From assembly GCA_946186215.1 (NCBI GenBank), contig CAMHMM010000038.1, positions 1 through 11,056 of the forward strand: a DNA stretch of 11,056 bases. Direction: 5' to 3'. Below the pieces are notes generated by a model. That model was given only the letters and a program-made list of their open reading frames with translations, did no database searches and was not told the DNA's origin. Below are positions 1 through 6,749 of this stretch, in pieces. A program made the position numbers and the translations under genes. Position 1 is the stretch's first letter. Each line of letters begins with the position of its first letter. The DNA is from an uncultured Ruminococcus sp. (GTDB lineage Bacteria; Bacillota; Clostridia; Oscillospirales; Ruminococcaceae).

Positions 1-395
1 GCGACGAGGACAGGATAGATATCTCGATCAGGGATATCGACGGTGTGATAAATGTTTCCGAGAAGGTGTGGGAATTCTGCCGCCGCCATGATATCGAAAA
101 AAGCCGCACTCTCTGTGCGGCCCTGTGCGTCGAGGAGCTTGCGGGGAATATCATAAAGCACGGCACTGCCCGCAATGAGAAGCCTTCTGTTGATATACGG
201 GTATCGTATATAAAAGGAAGTATCAATATCGGCTTCAAGGACAACTGCAGGGCGTTTGATCCTAAAGAGGCGGCCGCGATGTTCAGCCCCGAGGATATCA
301 CGCATAACATAGGTCTCCGCCTTGTGAGCAGAAATTCAAAAAGCATGGCCTATCAGAACACGCTGGGGCTTAATATGCTGACTATCGTTGTCTGA
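1..395 (+). CDS. Histidine-kinase-type ATPase domain (anti-sigma-factor-like), C-terminal part of a gene cut by the window edge
   Basis: The reading frame is already open at base 3 and runs to TGA at 393-395, so the true start lies outside the window; the GTG at 45 need not be a start. The visible 130 residues show a GHKL/HATPase_c fold. The N box reads EELAGNIIKHG, with the Mg-binding Asn and a following Lys-His. A degenerate G1 box, DNCRAFDP, follows, then a G2-like NIGLRLV, then a hydrophobic terminal strand ending LGLNMLTIVV. Known relatives are RsbW/SpoIIAB-type serine kinases and ATPase domains fused to the C-terminus of larger proteins in Clostridia, including MATE-like transporters. 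Which applies cannot be decided here. It is the only plus-strand gene and converges on cdsA across a hairpin terminator. The domain call is firm; the physiological role is unknown. Confidence 0.8.
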   Translation, partial: DEDRIDISIRDIDGVINVSEKVWEFCRRHDIEKSRTLCAALCVEELAGNIIKHGTARNEKPSVDIRVSYIKGSINIGFKDNCRAFDPKEAAAMFSPEDITHNIGLRLVSRNSKSMAYQNTLGLNMLTIVV

Positions 396-435
396 CGGCC
401 TGCGTTTTCATGATCAGCAGACCAAACGCAAACAA

Positions 436-459
436 CCCCCGAAGCGAAGGCTTCGGGGG
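436..459. terminator. Perfect hairpin terminator between convergent genes
   Basis: A perfect 10-bp stem (CCCCCGAAGC / GCTTCGGGGG) encloses the tetraloop GAAG. It lies 40 nt after the ATPase stop codon and 24 nt beyond the cdsA stop. On the minus strand it is followed by TTGTTTGCGTTTGG, a loose T-rich tail; on the plus strand by TCCGCTTTGCTGTTG, a weaker one. It probably serves both converging transcripts, mainly the cdsA side. The 396-483 interval holds nothing else I can recognise. Confidence 0.8.
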
Positions 460-483
460 TCCGCTTTGCTGTTGATATTACGC

Positions 484-1338
484 TCACACGGGATAGAAAA
501 GCGTTTCGCCGAATGCTGTGAGCATGAACATGATGAACGGGAGAATGAAGTACACGCTGTCGAAGCGGTCTACCATTCCGCCGTGTCCGGGGAATACATT
601 GCCGAAATCCTTAACGCCGTATTCGCGCTTGACAAGGGATGCGGCCAGATCTCCGAATATGCTTATCACATCCGCAATAATGACTATCATCAGAAGTATG
701 GGGATATTTACGCCGAAATTCGTGCCTGCAGCTGCCATTATCGTCCTGTAGATCAATGCGAATATGGTGAATGCGATACAGGCGATCACACCGCCGCCAA
801 CTGCGCCCTCAATGGTCTTTTTAGGGGATATATCGGGGCAGAGCTTGTGCTTGCCCATCGTCGAGCCCACAAAATACGCTCCCGCATCGGGTATCCACGC
901 GGCCATCAGCGACATGGTAACATATACGGGGCCGTGTATGGGGCTGAGCTTCAGGATGGATATAAGGCAGGTGGAGGTAAATGCCACAAGTGCGGTCACG
1001 GTACACATTACGCACAGCTTGTTGAACGAGAGCTTCTTGTTGTCCGCAACGAAGCCCGCGAACATCAGGAATGCGATCACGCCGCCCGTCAGGAGCCTGA
1101 AGATCTCCGGCACTCCGAACCATGTGAGCATAGGCAGCATCACGGAAAATATCTGGCAGAATATATAGTGTACAGGGAATTTCTTGAAGCCCGTTTCACA
1201 GACTGTAAGAAATTCATGTGTGCTCAGAGCGGCTATCGCGGCAACAGACAGCGGGTAGAGAAGCGTATTATTGAAGAAATACACCACCAGCACGCCGTAT
1301 GTGATACCGAAAAATGCCGTAAGCAGTCTTTTTAACAT
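484..1338 (-). CDS. cdsA: Phosphatidate cytidylyltransferase (CDP-diacylglycerol synthase)
   Basis: This integral membrane enzyme makes CDP-diacylglycerol from phosphatidic acid and CTP, the branch point of phospholipid synthesis. The 284-residue protein is of normal family length and built of hydrophobic segments throughout. The CDP-diacylglycerol synthase signature fits completely over residues 234-260: S234, K237-R238, K243-D244, G246, P250, H252-G253-G254, D257-R258 and D260. An upstream conserved patch, PDAGAYFVG (150-158) followed by SPKKTIEG (171-178), is also typical. The ATG at 1338 directly follows the uppS TGA (1341-1339) and has a GGAGG SD seven bases upstream, so the two genes are translationally coupled. 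It is the last gene of the pyrH-frr-uppS-cdsA unit; a hairpin terminator follows rather than dxr. Confidence 0.96.
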   Translation of the reverse strand: MLKRLLTAFFGITYGVLVVYFFNNTLLYPLSVAAIAALSTHEFLTVCETGFKKFPVHYIFCQIFSVMLPMLTWFGVPEIFRLLTGGVIAFLMFAGFVADNKKLSFNKLCVMCTVTALVAFTSTCLISILKLSPIHGPVYVTMSLMAAWIPDAGAYFVGSTMGKHKLCPDISPKKTIEGAVGGGVIACIAFTIFALIYRTIMAAAGTNFGVNIPILLMIVIIADVISIFGDLAASLVKREYGVKDFGNVFPGHGGMVDRFDSVYFILPFIMFMLTAFGETLFYPV

Positions 1339-2061
1339 TCAGATTCCTCCGAAACGGCGCGAGCGCCTCTGATATTCTTCGAGCGCCGCATGGAGCGCCT
1401 TTGTGTCAAAATCGGGCCACAGAGTGTCTGTAAAGTACAGCTCCGAATATGCCCCCTGCCACATAAGGAAGTTCGATATGCGCTGTTCTCCCGATGTGCG
1501 GATGATATAGTCGCAGTCGGGTGCGGGATATGTGTAAAGCTCCCGCGATACCGCGCTTTCGTCTATCTCATCGGGGCTTATCTCTCCCTGTGCCGCTTTC
1601 TGTGCGAGCCTGCGCACTGCACGGACGATCTCATCCCGCCCGCCGTAGTTCATGGCCAGGAATATAGTAAAGCCCTCGATATCTGCTGTCTCTGCTTCAA
1701 GTCTGAGCATCTTTTCACGCAGCTTGTCGCTGAAGGGTGTCTTGTCACCGATGAATATAAGCCTTGATTTGTCAAAGCGCTCATGCGCCTCGTCAAGATA
1801 TTCATCGAAAAGCCGCATCAGAACAGCCACCTCTTCGGGCGGCCTCGACCAGTTTTCCGTGGAAAAGGCGTAGCAGGTGACATATCTTATGCCGAGCTCA
1901 CGGCATTCGCGGAGTATCTTTCTCATGGCCTCCGCTCCGGCCTTGTGGCCGAATGTCCTCGGCATACCGCGTTTTTTTGCCCATCGGCCGTTTCCGTCCA
2001 TGATGATGCCCAGATGAACGGGAAGTGTGCTGAATTCAGTTTTTGCCATAGCAGAATGCAC
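1339..2061 (-). CDS. uppS: Isoprenyl transferase (undecaprenyl diphosphate synthase)
   Basis: This cytosolic cis-prenyltransferase adds isopentenyl units to farnesyl diphosphate to make the C55 carrier lipid for peptidoglycan and other wall polymers. The 240-residue frame contains the catalytic-site motif MDGNGRWAKKRG (21-32; D22 is the Mg/diphosphate Asp). It also has FSTENW (66-71) and the C-terminal signature RTSGEQRISNFLMWQ (188-202) followed by AYSELYF. The start is uncertain. The longest frame begins with GTG at 2061, two bases after the frr TAA, but its nearest SD (AAGGAG) is 17 nt away. An ATG at 2049, four codons in, has a weak GGTG nine nt upstream and gives a more usual N-terminus (MAKTEF). 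I list the longer form but consider 2049 at least as likely. Its stop abuts the cdsA ATG. Confidence 0.95.
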   Translation of the reverse strand: MHSAMAKTEFSTLPVHLGIIMDGNGRWAKKRGMPRTFGHKAGAEAMRKILRECRELGIRYVTCYAFSTENWSRPPEEVAVLMRLFDEYLDEAHERFDKSRLIFIGDKTPFSDKLREKMLRLEAETADIEGFTIFLAMNYGGRDEIVRAVRRLAQKAAQGEISPDEIDESAVSRELYTYPAPDCDYIIRTSGEQRISNFLMWQGAYSELYFTDTLWPDFDTKALHAALEEYQRRSRRFGGI

Positions 2062-2063
2062 CG

Positions 2064-2615
2064 TTAAACGGTCATGATCTCCTTTTCCTTGTCGGCTACT
2101 GCCTTGTCAACGCTCTCGATCATCTTGTCTGTGACCTTCTGGAGCTCCTTTTCGAGATCCTTTACATCATCCTCGGTGATCTCGTTGTTCTTCTTCTGAG
2201 CCTTGATCTTTTCCATTGTGTCGCGGCGTGCGTTTCTCATGGTGACCTTAGCCTGCTCGCCGTCGTTCTTGACCTGCTTTACCAGTTCTTTTCTGCGCTC
2301 CTCAGTAGGCTGGGGGAATGTAAGGCGCAGGCACTGGCCGTCATTTGTGGGGTTGATGCCTATATCAGAGGCCTGTATAGCCTTTTCGATGGTCTTAAGA
2401 GAGGATTTGTCCCAGGGCTGGATAACGAGTATTCTTGCCTCAGCCACGCTCACCTGTGCCATCTGATTGATGGGTGTGGGTGTGCCGTAATAATCCACCT
2501 GTACCTTGTCGAGTATGGCAGGGTTTGCTCTGCCTGCTCTGATGGTGCCGAATTCTCTTTCAAGAGAGTTGAGTGTCTTGGTCATTTCCTGTGCTGTTTT
2601 GATAAGTTCGTTCAT
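2064..2615 (-). CDS. frr: Ribosome recycling factor
   Basis: RRF splits post-termination ribosomes together with EF-G and recycles them. The protein has 183 residues, within the usual range of about 185. The N-terminal helix and hinge carry the conserved REFGTIRAGRANP patch, followed by VDYYGTPTPINQMA. The C-terminal half is a long charged three-helix bundle (the RRKELVKQVK and RNARRDTMEKIK regions), as in all RRFs. ATG at 2615 has SD AGGGAG ten nt upstream. It sits 22 nt after pyrH and 2 nt before the longest uppS frame, consistent with one transcript. Confidence 0.97.
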   Translation of the reverse strand: MNELIKTAQEMTKTLNSLEREFGTIRAGRANPAILDKVQVDYYGTPTPINQMAQVSVAEARILVIQPWDKSSLKTIEKAIQASDIGINPTNDGQCLRLTFPQPTEERRKELVKQVKNDGEQAKVTMRNARRDTMEKIKAQKKNNEITEDDVKDLEKELQKVTDKMIESVDKAVADKEKEIMTV

Positions 2616-2637
2616 GATAATGCGCTCCCTTTTCGGA

Positions 2638-3351
2638 TTATTTGTTGGGCTCTACCAGAGTACCTACCTGCTCGCCCATGCAGGCACGGTATATATTATC
2701 AGGATCACTGAGATTGAAAACGAGTATGGGAAGGTTGTTGTCCTTGCACATCGAAGCGGCTGTGCTGTCCATTACCTGCAGGTTCTTTACCAGCACATCA
2801 TTGAAGGTGAGCCTGTCGAACTTCACCGCATCGGGGTACTTGTTGGGATCCTTGTCATACACGCCGTCCACCATAGTCGCCTTGAGGACGATGTCCGCCT
2901 CGATCTCAGCTGCTCTCAGGGTGGATGCGGTATCGGTGGAGAAGAAGGGGTTGCCCGTGCCGCAGCCGAAGATCACTATGCGTCCCTTTTCAAAATGGCG
3001 CATTGCCTTGTTGCGGATATAGGGCTCTGCCACCTGTCTCATGGTAATGGCTGTCTGTACGCGCACATCGCAGCCCATGGATTCGAGCACATCCGCTACC
3101 GCAAGGGCATTCATGGTGGTTGCGAGCATACCGATATGGTCGGCTCTCGTTCTGTCCATTGCTCCGCTTGATCTGCCTCTCCAGAAATTGCCGCCGCCTA
3201 CGACTATGCCTATCTGCACGCCTGCATCGGCGCATTTCTTTATGCTCTCGCATATGGGTATGATGACCGAATGATCAAGTCCGGAAGCCTTGCTGCCGGC
3301 AAGTGCCTCGCCGCTGAGCTTGAGCAGCACACGCTTGTATTTTACAGCCAT
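2638..3351 (-). CDS. pyrH: UMP kinase (uridylate kinase)
   Basis: Bacterial UMP kinase of the amino-acid-kinase fold phosphorylates UMP to UDP with ATP; it is usually hexameric and controlled by GTP and UTP. The 237-residue protein starts KYKRVLLKLSGEAL (4-17), the ATP-binding strand-loop. VVGGGNFWRGR (50-60) is the glycine-rich UMP/phosphate loop. DRTRADHIGMLATTMNAL (67-84) and GTGNPFFSTDTAS (131-143) are the next conserved blocks. The frame is open up to an ATG at 3489, but I chose 3351. It has SD AAGGAG seven nt upstream and the family N-terminus, and the 46 extra residues are low-complexity and match no kinase. It is the first gene of its operon, with its own promoter at 3529-3501 and an unusually long leader. 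Confidence 0.96.
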   Translation of the reverse strand: MAVKYKRVLLKLSGEALAGSKASGLDHSVIIPICESIKKCADAGVQIGIVVGGGNFWRGRSSGAMDRTRADHIGMLATTMNALAVADVLESMGCDVRVQTAITMRQVAEPYIRNKAMRHFEKGRIVIFGCGTGNPFFSTDTASTLRAAEIEADIVLKATMVDGVYDKDPNKYPDAVKFDRLTFNDVLVKNLQVMDSTAASMCKDNNLPILVFNLSDPDNIYRACMGEQVGTLVEPNK

Positions 3352-3358
3352 AACAACT

Positions 3359-3364
3359 CTCCTT
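3359..3364 (-). promoter_or_regulatory. Ribosome binding site fixing the pyrH start
   Basis: AAGGAG lies seven bases before ATG 3351. It supports that start over the upstream in-frame ATG at 3489, which would lie only about five bases from the predicted transcription start. Confidence 0.85.
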
Positions 3365-3386
3365 TTTATACTCGGAGCCAATGCCT

Positions 3387-3459
3387 GCAGGCCGGTTAAG
3401 CCCGATCCTGCGCTTTCTGCTCCGTTTTTCTCCGCAAAAATGCCCGGTCGGCGGCCTGC
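3387..3459 (-). other. Potentially structured leader of the pyrH operon
   Basis: Between the predicted transcription start (about 3494) and the pyrH ATG lie about 140 nt. Two arms, 3452-3459 and 3387-3394, are perfectly complementary over 8 bp (GCAGGCCG / CGGCCTGC) and enclose about 57 nt. The proximal arm overlaps the palindrome GCCTGCAGGC (3383-3392), so an alternative local fold is possible. I recognise no riboswitch class. The structure itself is an inference from complementarity. Confidence 0.35.
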
Positions 3460-3500
3460 TGCGCACTGCTCCGCGCATTCCTTATGCATATACTTTTACC

Positions 3501-3529
3501 ATTTTACACTATTTTTCCGCCGTTGTAAA
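3501..3529 (-). promoter_or_regulatory. Sigma-A promoter of the pyrH-frr-uppS-cdsA operon
   Basis: On the minus strand, the -35 box TTTACA (3529-3524) and the -10 box TAAAAT (3506-3501) are separated by exactly 17 nt. Each box matches the sigma-A consensus at five of six bases. It sits in the AT-rich 3485-3640 stretch, downstream of a terminator. The predicted start at about 3494 leaves a leader of about 140 nt. Confidence 0.8.
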
Positions 3530-3641
3530 TACCTATTTGGAATTTTTACATAAATATCATTCTATTTGCATTTGTCGGCGCTATGCCCATGGTCAAAAAG
3601 CATAAATTCACAAAAAATATTTATACATATTACCCAACTGC

Positions 3642-3672
3642 AAAAAAGCGGCGGGATGATCCCGGCCGCTTT
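3642..3672 (-). terminator. Rho-independent terminator after the uridine-kinase-like gene
   Basis: On the minus strand, AAAGCGGC and GCCGCTTT pair over 8 bp. After a one-base bulge, the pairing extends by four (GGGA/TCCC) around a TGA/TCA triloop. Six T residues (3647-3642) follow the stem. This is a textbook terminator and closes the five-gene unit that starts at the 8388-8360 promoter. The 3352-3733 gap also holds the pyrH promoter and leader; 3673-3733 shows only a weak CCGCA/TGCGG inverted repeat (3693-3711). Confidence 0.88.
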
Positions 3673-3733
3673 CGCTTTCCCTGTGTACTTTACCGCATAA
3701 AACTGCTGCGGCAATGTCCGTATGCCCGTATGT

Positions 3734-4666
3734 TCATTCCCCGCTGCCGATAAATTCGCGGATAAGGGAATTGGCGGGGATATACCCGGGAGAAAGCGGC
3801 TCTATCGCCGAAAGGAATTCCATGAGCTCGTCATAATTGGGGAATTTTTCAAGCTCGTCGGAGGATTCCATCAGCTCCCTGTACATCATCGCCTTGTATA
3901 CGGGCGGCTCGTGTGCCATGAATGTGTCGATATCTATGTCCGCGCGGGATTTGAAGGGCAGGATATTGAGCTCCTCGCCTCTTGAAACGCTGTCAAACAT
4001 ATCAAAGACCTGCGCGGGGCGGCGGTCCCTGAAAAGCTTGTCCCTGCATATCCTGCGCAGGAGCCTTATCTGGCGCGGGTGGAGCATTGCTCCCGTTTCG
4101 GATTTTATCCTCGTGCGAACGGAAACATACACACAGGTGCTGAACCTGTCCGCATCGCCTGTCACGAGGGGGTTGAGGGCATGGATGCCTTCAACTATAA
4201 GGAACTCGCCCTTTTCTCTTTTGAGCGGCACAGTGCCCGACCTTGACTGAGTTGCAAAGTCAAACAGCGGCATTGCCACCTCAGCACCCTCTGCAAGGGT
4301 CCTCAGGTGCTCCTGGAAAAGAGGGATATCCAGTCTCAGGGGAGATTCAAGGTCGATATTTCCGTCCTCATCCCTTGGCAGTGTTTCGTTTGTGAATTCA
4401 TCTACCGGCAGGAAATAGTTGTCCATAGACAGCACTCTTGCCTTGCTGCCCTTTCTGATCAGCTCGGCTGCTACCCTGTGTGCAGTGGTGGTCTTTCCCG
4501 AGCCCGACGGCCCCGAAAGCAGCACGATGGGTGATGCGCTCTGGCGAAGGATGAGCAGAGCCGCATCCTCCACATAGGCGGAATAATTGTCCTCGGCGAT
4601 ACCTACAAAGCCGGCCGCATCAACAAGGCGCGTATTGATAGATGATGTATTGATAAAGCTATGCAT
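3734..4666 (-). CDS. Uridine-kinase-like P-loop nucleoside kinase
   Basis: This is a P-loop kinase of the uridine kinase/phosphoribulokinase family, which would phosphorylate a nucleoside (uridine or cytidine in the best-known members). The Walker A loop is GPSGSGKTT (52-60). SMDNYFLP (80-87) matches the DxYY/DDYF substrate-site Asp motif. An acceptor-site region follows (LDIPLFQEHL at 112-121 and PLFDFATQSRSG at 133-144). VEGIHALNP (158-166) is the Walker-B-like strand. RRICRDKLFRDRRPA (204-218) is the Arg-rich lid. It has 310 residues against about 210 for classical Udk: there are about 45 extra residues before the P-loop and a longer C-terminal tail. Larger clostridial relatives carry TGS/ThrRS-like N-domains, absent here. 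SD GGAAGG lies five nt before ATG 4666. It is the last gene of the five-gene unit. The true substrate is not shown by sequence. Confidence 0.85.
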   Translation of the reverse strand: MHSFINTSSINTRLVDAAGFVGIAEDNYSAYVEDAALLILRQSASPIVLLSGPSGSGKTTTAHRVAAELIRKGSKARVLSMDNYFLPVDEFTNETLPRDEDGNIDLESPLRLDIPLFQEHLRTLAEGAEVAMPLFDFATQSRSGTVPLKREKGEFLIVEGIHALNPLVTGDADRFSTCVYVSVRTRIKSETGAMLHPRQIRLLRRICRDKLFRDRRPAQVFDMFDSVSRGEELNILPFKSRADIDIDTFMAHEPPVYKAMMYRELMESSDELEKFPNYDELMEFLSAIEPLSPGYIPANSLIREFIGSGE

Positions 4667-4707
4667 AATGACCTTCCCTGCCGTTGTGTTCGCCTGCCTG
4701 TATTTTA

Positions 4708-5619
4708 TCAGAAATACTTATGCTCCCTCGTCAGTCTCAGAAGCATATCAAGACGGGCTTCATTGCGCCATTCGGGGCGCACCATGTAATAGACATAGTT
4801 TTCGAGCACATTGATATCGGGCACGCTTCTGCCCTCTATCTTGAAATTGCAGAAACCCATGTCGGAATACTCCCCGTAGATCTGCTCGGGGCTTATGTGA
4901 AGCGGTGAATCCGTTGTCTGGTACAGGCTCTTGAGCATACACGGACATTCAAAGCTCTCCGGCTCTGCGGGCTTTCCGCCCTTGTTCAGACTGTCGGTAA
5001 GAGTTATCTGGCTTCGCCCTACGGATTTGTAATGCTCGCCTCTGCGCTTGCAGTCGGGAGTACAGCAGGGGTTTATCAGCAGCTCTGCCTTTTCCTTGTG
5101 GGGGAGCTCTCTGAGCACCTCGAAATTGTTGTTGAAGTTATAGTCGAGCACCACAAGGGAATAATCCTTTTCAAGCTCTGATTTAAGCTTGTTAATATCC
5201 CTTATCTCCTTGCAGGTGGAGGATGTGAGCTTCATATTCGGGAAATTCTTCCTGATATGCTCCTCGAGCATCGGGGACATGACGATGGCCTCGTTCATGC
5301 CGTTGTCTGCGGCCTTCATCACCGCATTGCAGAAGGGATCGTCTATATGCCTTTTTTCAAGAAGAGGGTTGGTGAGAGTCAGGCGACAGGCGATGCCTCT
5401 GCTGTTGAACTGTCTGAGTATCTCCCGCATGATGCGCACATCAAAGGGGCCTGCAAGATATCTGCCGCCGTTCCAGACCATATTCGGGAAGGAGCCGTAT
5501 ACCGACGCTATGCGGACAGAGCCTCTGAATCTTTCAGGAAAGCGCTTCATGTAGTCCGCAAGTATCAGATTGAGCCTGAAGTGGCGCACAAAATCCGGGA
5601 TATGATAATTGTAATTCAT
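4708..5619 (-). CDS. U32-like TIM-barrel protein with a cysteine cluster, function unknown
   Basis: I do not recognise a characterised orthologue. The 303-residue protein resembles the U32 (PrtC/UbiU-like) family. It has alternating strands and helices, a mid-protein ...MSPMLEEHIRKNFP (114-127) segment, LVVLDYNFNN (155-164), and the hallmark-like FKIEGR (259-264), which matches the U32 KIEGRMKS motif. Cysteines are concentrated at 185, 186 and 190 (NPCCTPDC), at 225 and 227 (ECPC), and at 257. Known U32 proteins such as UbiU/UbiV bind a 4Fe-4S cluster through four Cys. The spacing here differs, so a metal or Fe-S site is inference. No signal peptide is visible, so it is probably cytosolic. 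SD AGGA lies seven nt before ATG 5619, and the gene starts 15 nt after the synthetase stop. It belongs to the same transcript as its neighbours. The family assignment is moderate. Confidence 0.65.
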   Translation of the reverse strand: MNYNYHIPDFVRHFRLNLILADYMKRFPERFRGSVRIASVYGSFPNMVWNGGRYLAGPFDVRIMREILRQFNSRGIACRLTLTNPLLEKRHIDDPFCNAVMKAADNGMNEAIVMSPMLEEHIRKNFPNMKLTSSTCKEIRDINKLKSELEKDYSLVVLDYNFNNNFEVLRELPHKEKAELLINPCCTPDCKRRGEHYKSVGRSQITLTDSLNKGGKPAEPESFECPCMLKSLYQTTDSPLHISPEQIYGEYSDMGFCNFKIEGRSVPDINVLENYVYYMVRPEWRNEARLDMLLRLTREHKYF

Positions 5620-5634
5620 ATTAATTTCCTATCA

Positions 5635-6735
5635 TCATACATCAAAATCGTCATCGTCTGACAGAGGCACATCCGCTGTACTGTCTCTGTCGAGTATATT
5701 GCGGCGGCGCAGAAGCCTGTCCGCATTGCGGTAGGCGCGTTCCATGCGGCACCCTGATGACATGAACACATCGGCGATCCTGTCCCTGTCCGCGTTGTCA
5801 TCTATGAGCTTTGCCCGTATCAGGTAATACAGCCCGACGGTGGATGCAAGCTCGTCTATCTCGCCGCCTGCAAGGGAGCTCGTCGCAATGGCAAGGGCAG
5901 TGCCCTCATGCTCTCTGACAGTCTCGATAAGGCCGTTGGTGGTGGTGATGCCCAGCGCTGAGAGCTGCTTTAGATAGTTTTCGGGATCGGCCTGCACCAG
6001 CTTTGCACCCGATGCCTCGGCGATCCTGCCGCAGAGTCTGAGATACTGGGGGCACAGGCTGATAAATGCCCGCACGGTGACAAGGTCGATGGGGAAATCC
6101 TCGCCGCTCTCGCTGTCTATGCTTTCAAGCACTCTCTTTTCGTATGTGAGAAGATCGGTGCGGATGCTGTCGAATTTCTCGTCGGCCAGCTCCAGAAGCC
6201 CTGCCACACGGGCAAACTCGCGGCGTACCGTCTTGGGTATGCCGAAATCCGTCTTGTAGCCCAGATCGTGCTCTATCTCCGCCCATGCGTGCTGGAGTAT
6301 GGAGCGCATCTGCACCTCGAACTTGACGGCGCACATCTCCTCGGAGTATCCGTTTTCGGGGCGCAGGCTGCATATAAAGTGGAGCGAAACATAGCCGAAT
6401 GCAGTAGGTGCGATATTCTCGCGCTTATCCACGGAGCGGTCCATATCCACATCGAAGATGCGTCCTACGGCCTCTGCCGCGCGGTCTATATCCGCTGAGA
6501 AAAAGCAGACTACTCGAAGTCCCACCACATCGGTGAGCTCGCTTATCTGCGAATATTTCGTCCTCTTTCTTTCCAGCTTCTCCCGCACGGAGTCGAAGGA
6601 CTTTATCCTGTATGTGATCTGGTTGAAGATTATCCCGTTTTCGGCGATCTGCGCTGCAAGGTCAGTGTATGCTGCTTTCTCAACGCTTTCATAGAGGGGC
6701 AGCAGCTCGTCATAGTCCTGTCGTGTGATGTACAA
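5635..6735 (-). CDS. RelA/SpoT-type (p)ppGpp synthetase without a hydrolase domain
   Basis: This is a nucleotide pyrophosphokinase that would transfer pyrophosphate from ATP to GDP/GTP, making the stringent-response alarmone. The synthetase domain covers about residues 30-200. YRIKSFDSVREKLERK (42-57) is the ATP-binding region. ISELTDVVGLRVV (64-76) contains the metal-binding Asp69. GYVSLHF (114-120) corresponds to the GYRSLH motif. FEVQMRSILQHAWAE (139-153) carries the catalytic Glu140 in the ExQxRS motif. There is no HD hydrolase domain, as in small alarmone synthetases. However, at 366 residues it is well over the 210-230 of RelP/RelQ. The remaining 165 residues are helical, not an obvious TGS or ACT domain, and end in an acidic tail (DDDDDFDV). 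The start is TTG at 6735, with GGGGGA about seven nt upstream; the next in-frame Met is residue 98, inside the domain. Toxic SAS/tRNA-modifying relatives exist, so the product is not certain. Confidence 0.88.
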   Translation of the reverse strand: MYITRQDYDELLPLYESVEKAAYTDLAAQIAENGIIFNQITYRIKSFDSVREKLERKRTKYSQISELTDVVGLRVVCFFSADIDRAAEAVGRIFDVDMDRSVDKRENIAPTAFGYVSLHFICSLRPENGYSEEMCAVKFEVQMRSILQHAWAEIEHDLGYKTDFGIPKTVRREFARVAGLLELADEKFDSIRTDLLTYEKRVLESIDSESGEDFPIDLVTVRAFISLCPQYLRLCGRIAEASGAKLVQADPENYLKQLSALGITTTNGLIETVREHEGTALAIATSSLAGGEIDELASTVGLYYLIRAKLIDDNADRDRIADVFMSSGCRMERAYRNADRLLRRRNILDRDSTADVPLSDDDDFDV

Positions 6736-6749
6736 ATTGCGTCCCCCGA

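Noticed and set aside
388..1335. A 315-codon plus-strand open frame exactly opposite cdsA
   Set aside because: It mirrors cdsA, is rich in His, Cys, Glu and Arg with no domain or SD, and arises from the codon bias of the real gene on the other strand. It also runs through the terminator hairpin at 436-459.
2506..3171. A 221-codon plus-strand frame across frr and pyrH
   Set aside because: It spans the ends of two certain minus-strand genes and shows no recognisable protein features. It is a shadow frame.
3352..3489. N-terminal extension of pyrH from ATG 3489
   Set aside because: The extension matches nothing in UMP kinases. A perfect SD precedes ATG 3351, and the predicted transcript starts only about five bases before 3489.
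3601..3640. AT-rich plus-strand stretch as a promoter, origin or attachment site
   Set aside because: It has no paired -35/-10 boxes with correct spacing, no DnaA boxes, no direct repeats, and no plus-strand gene follows.
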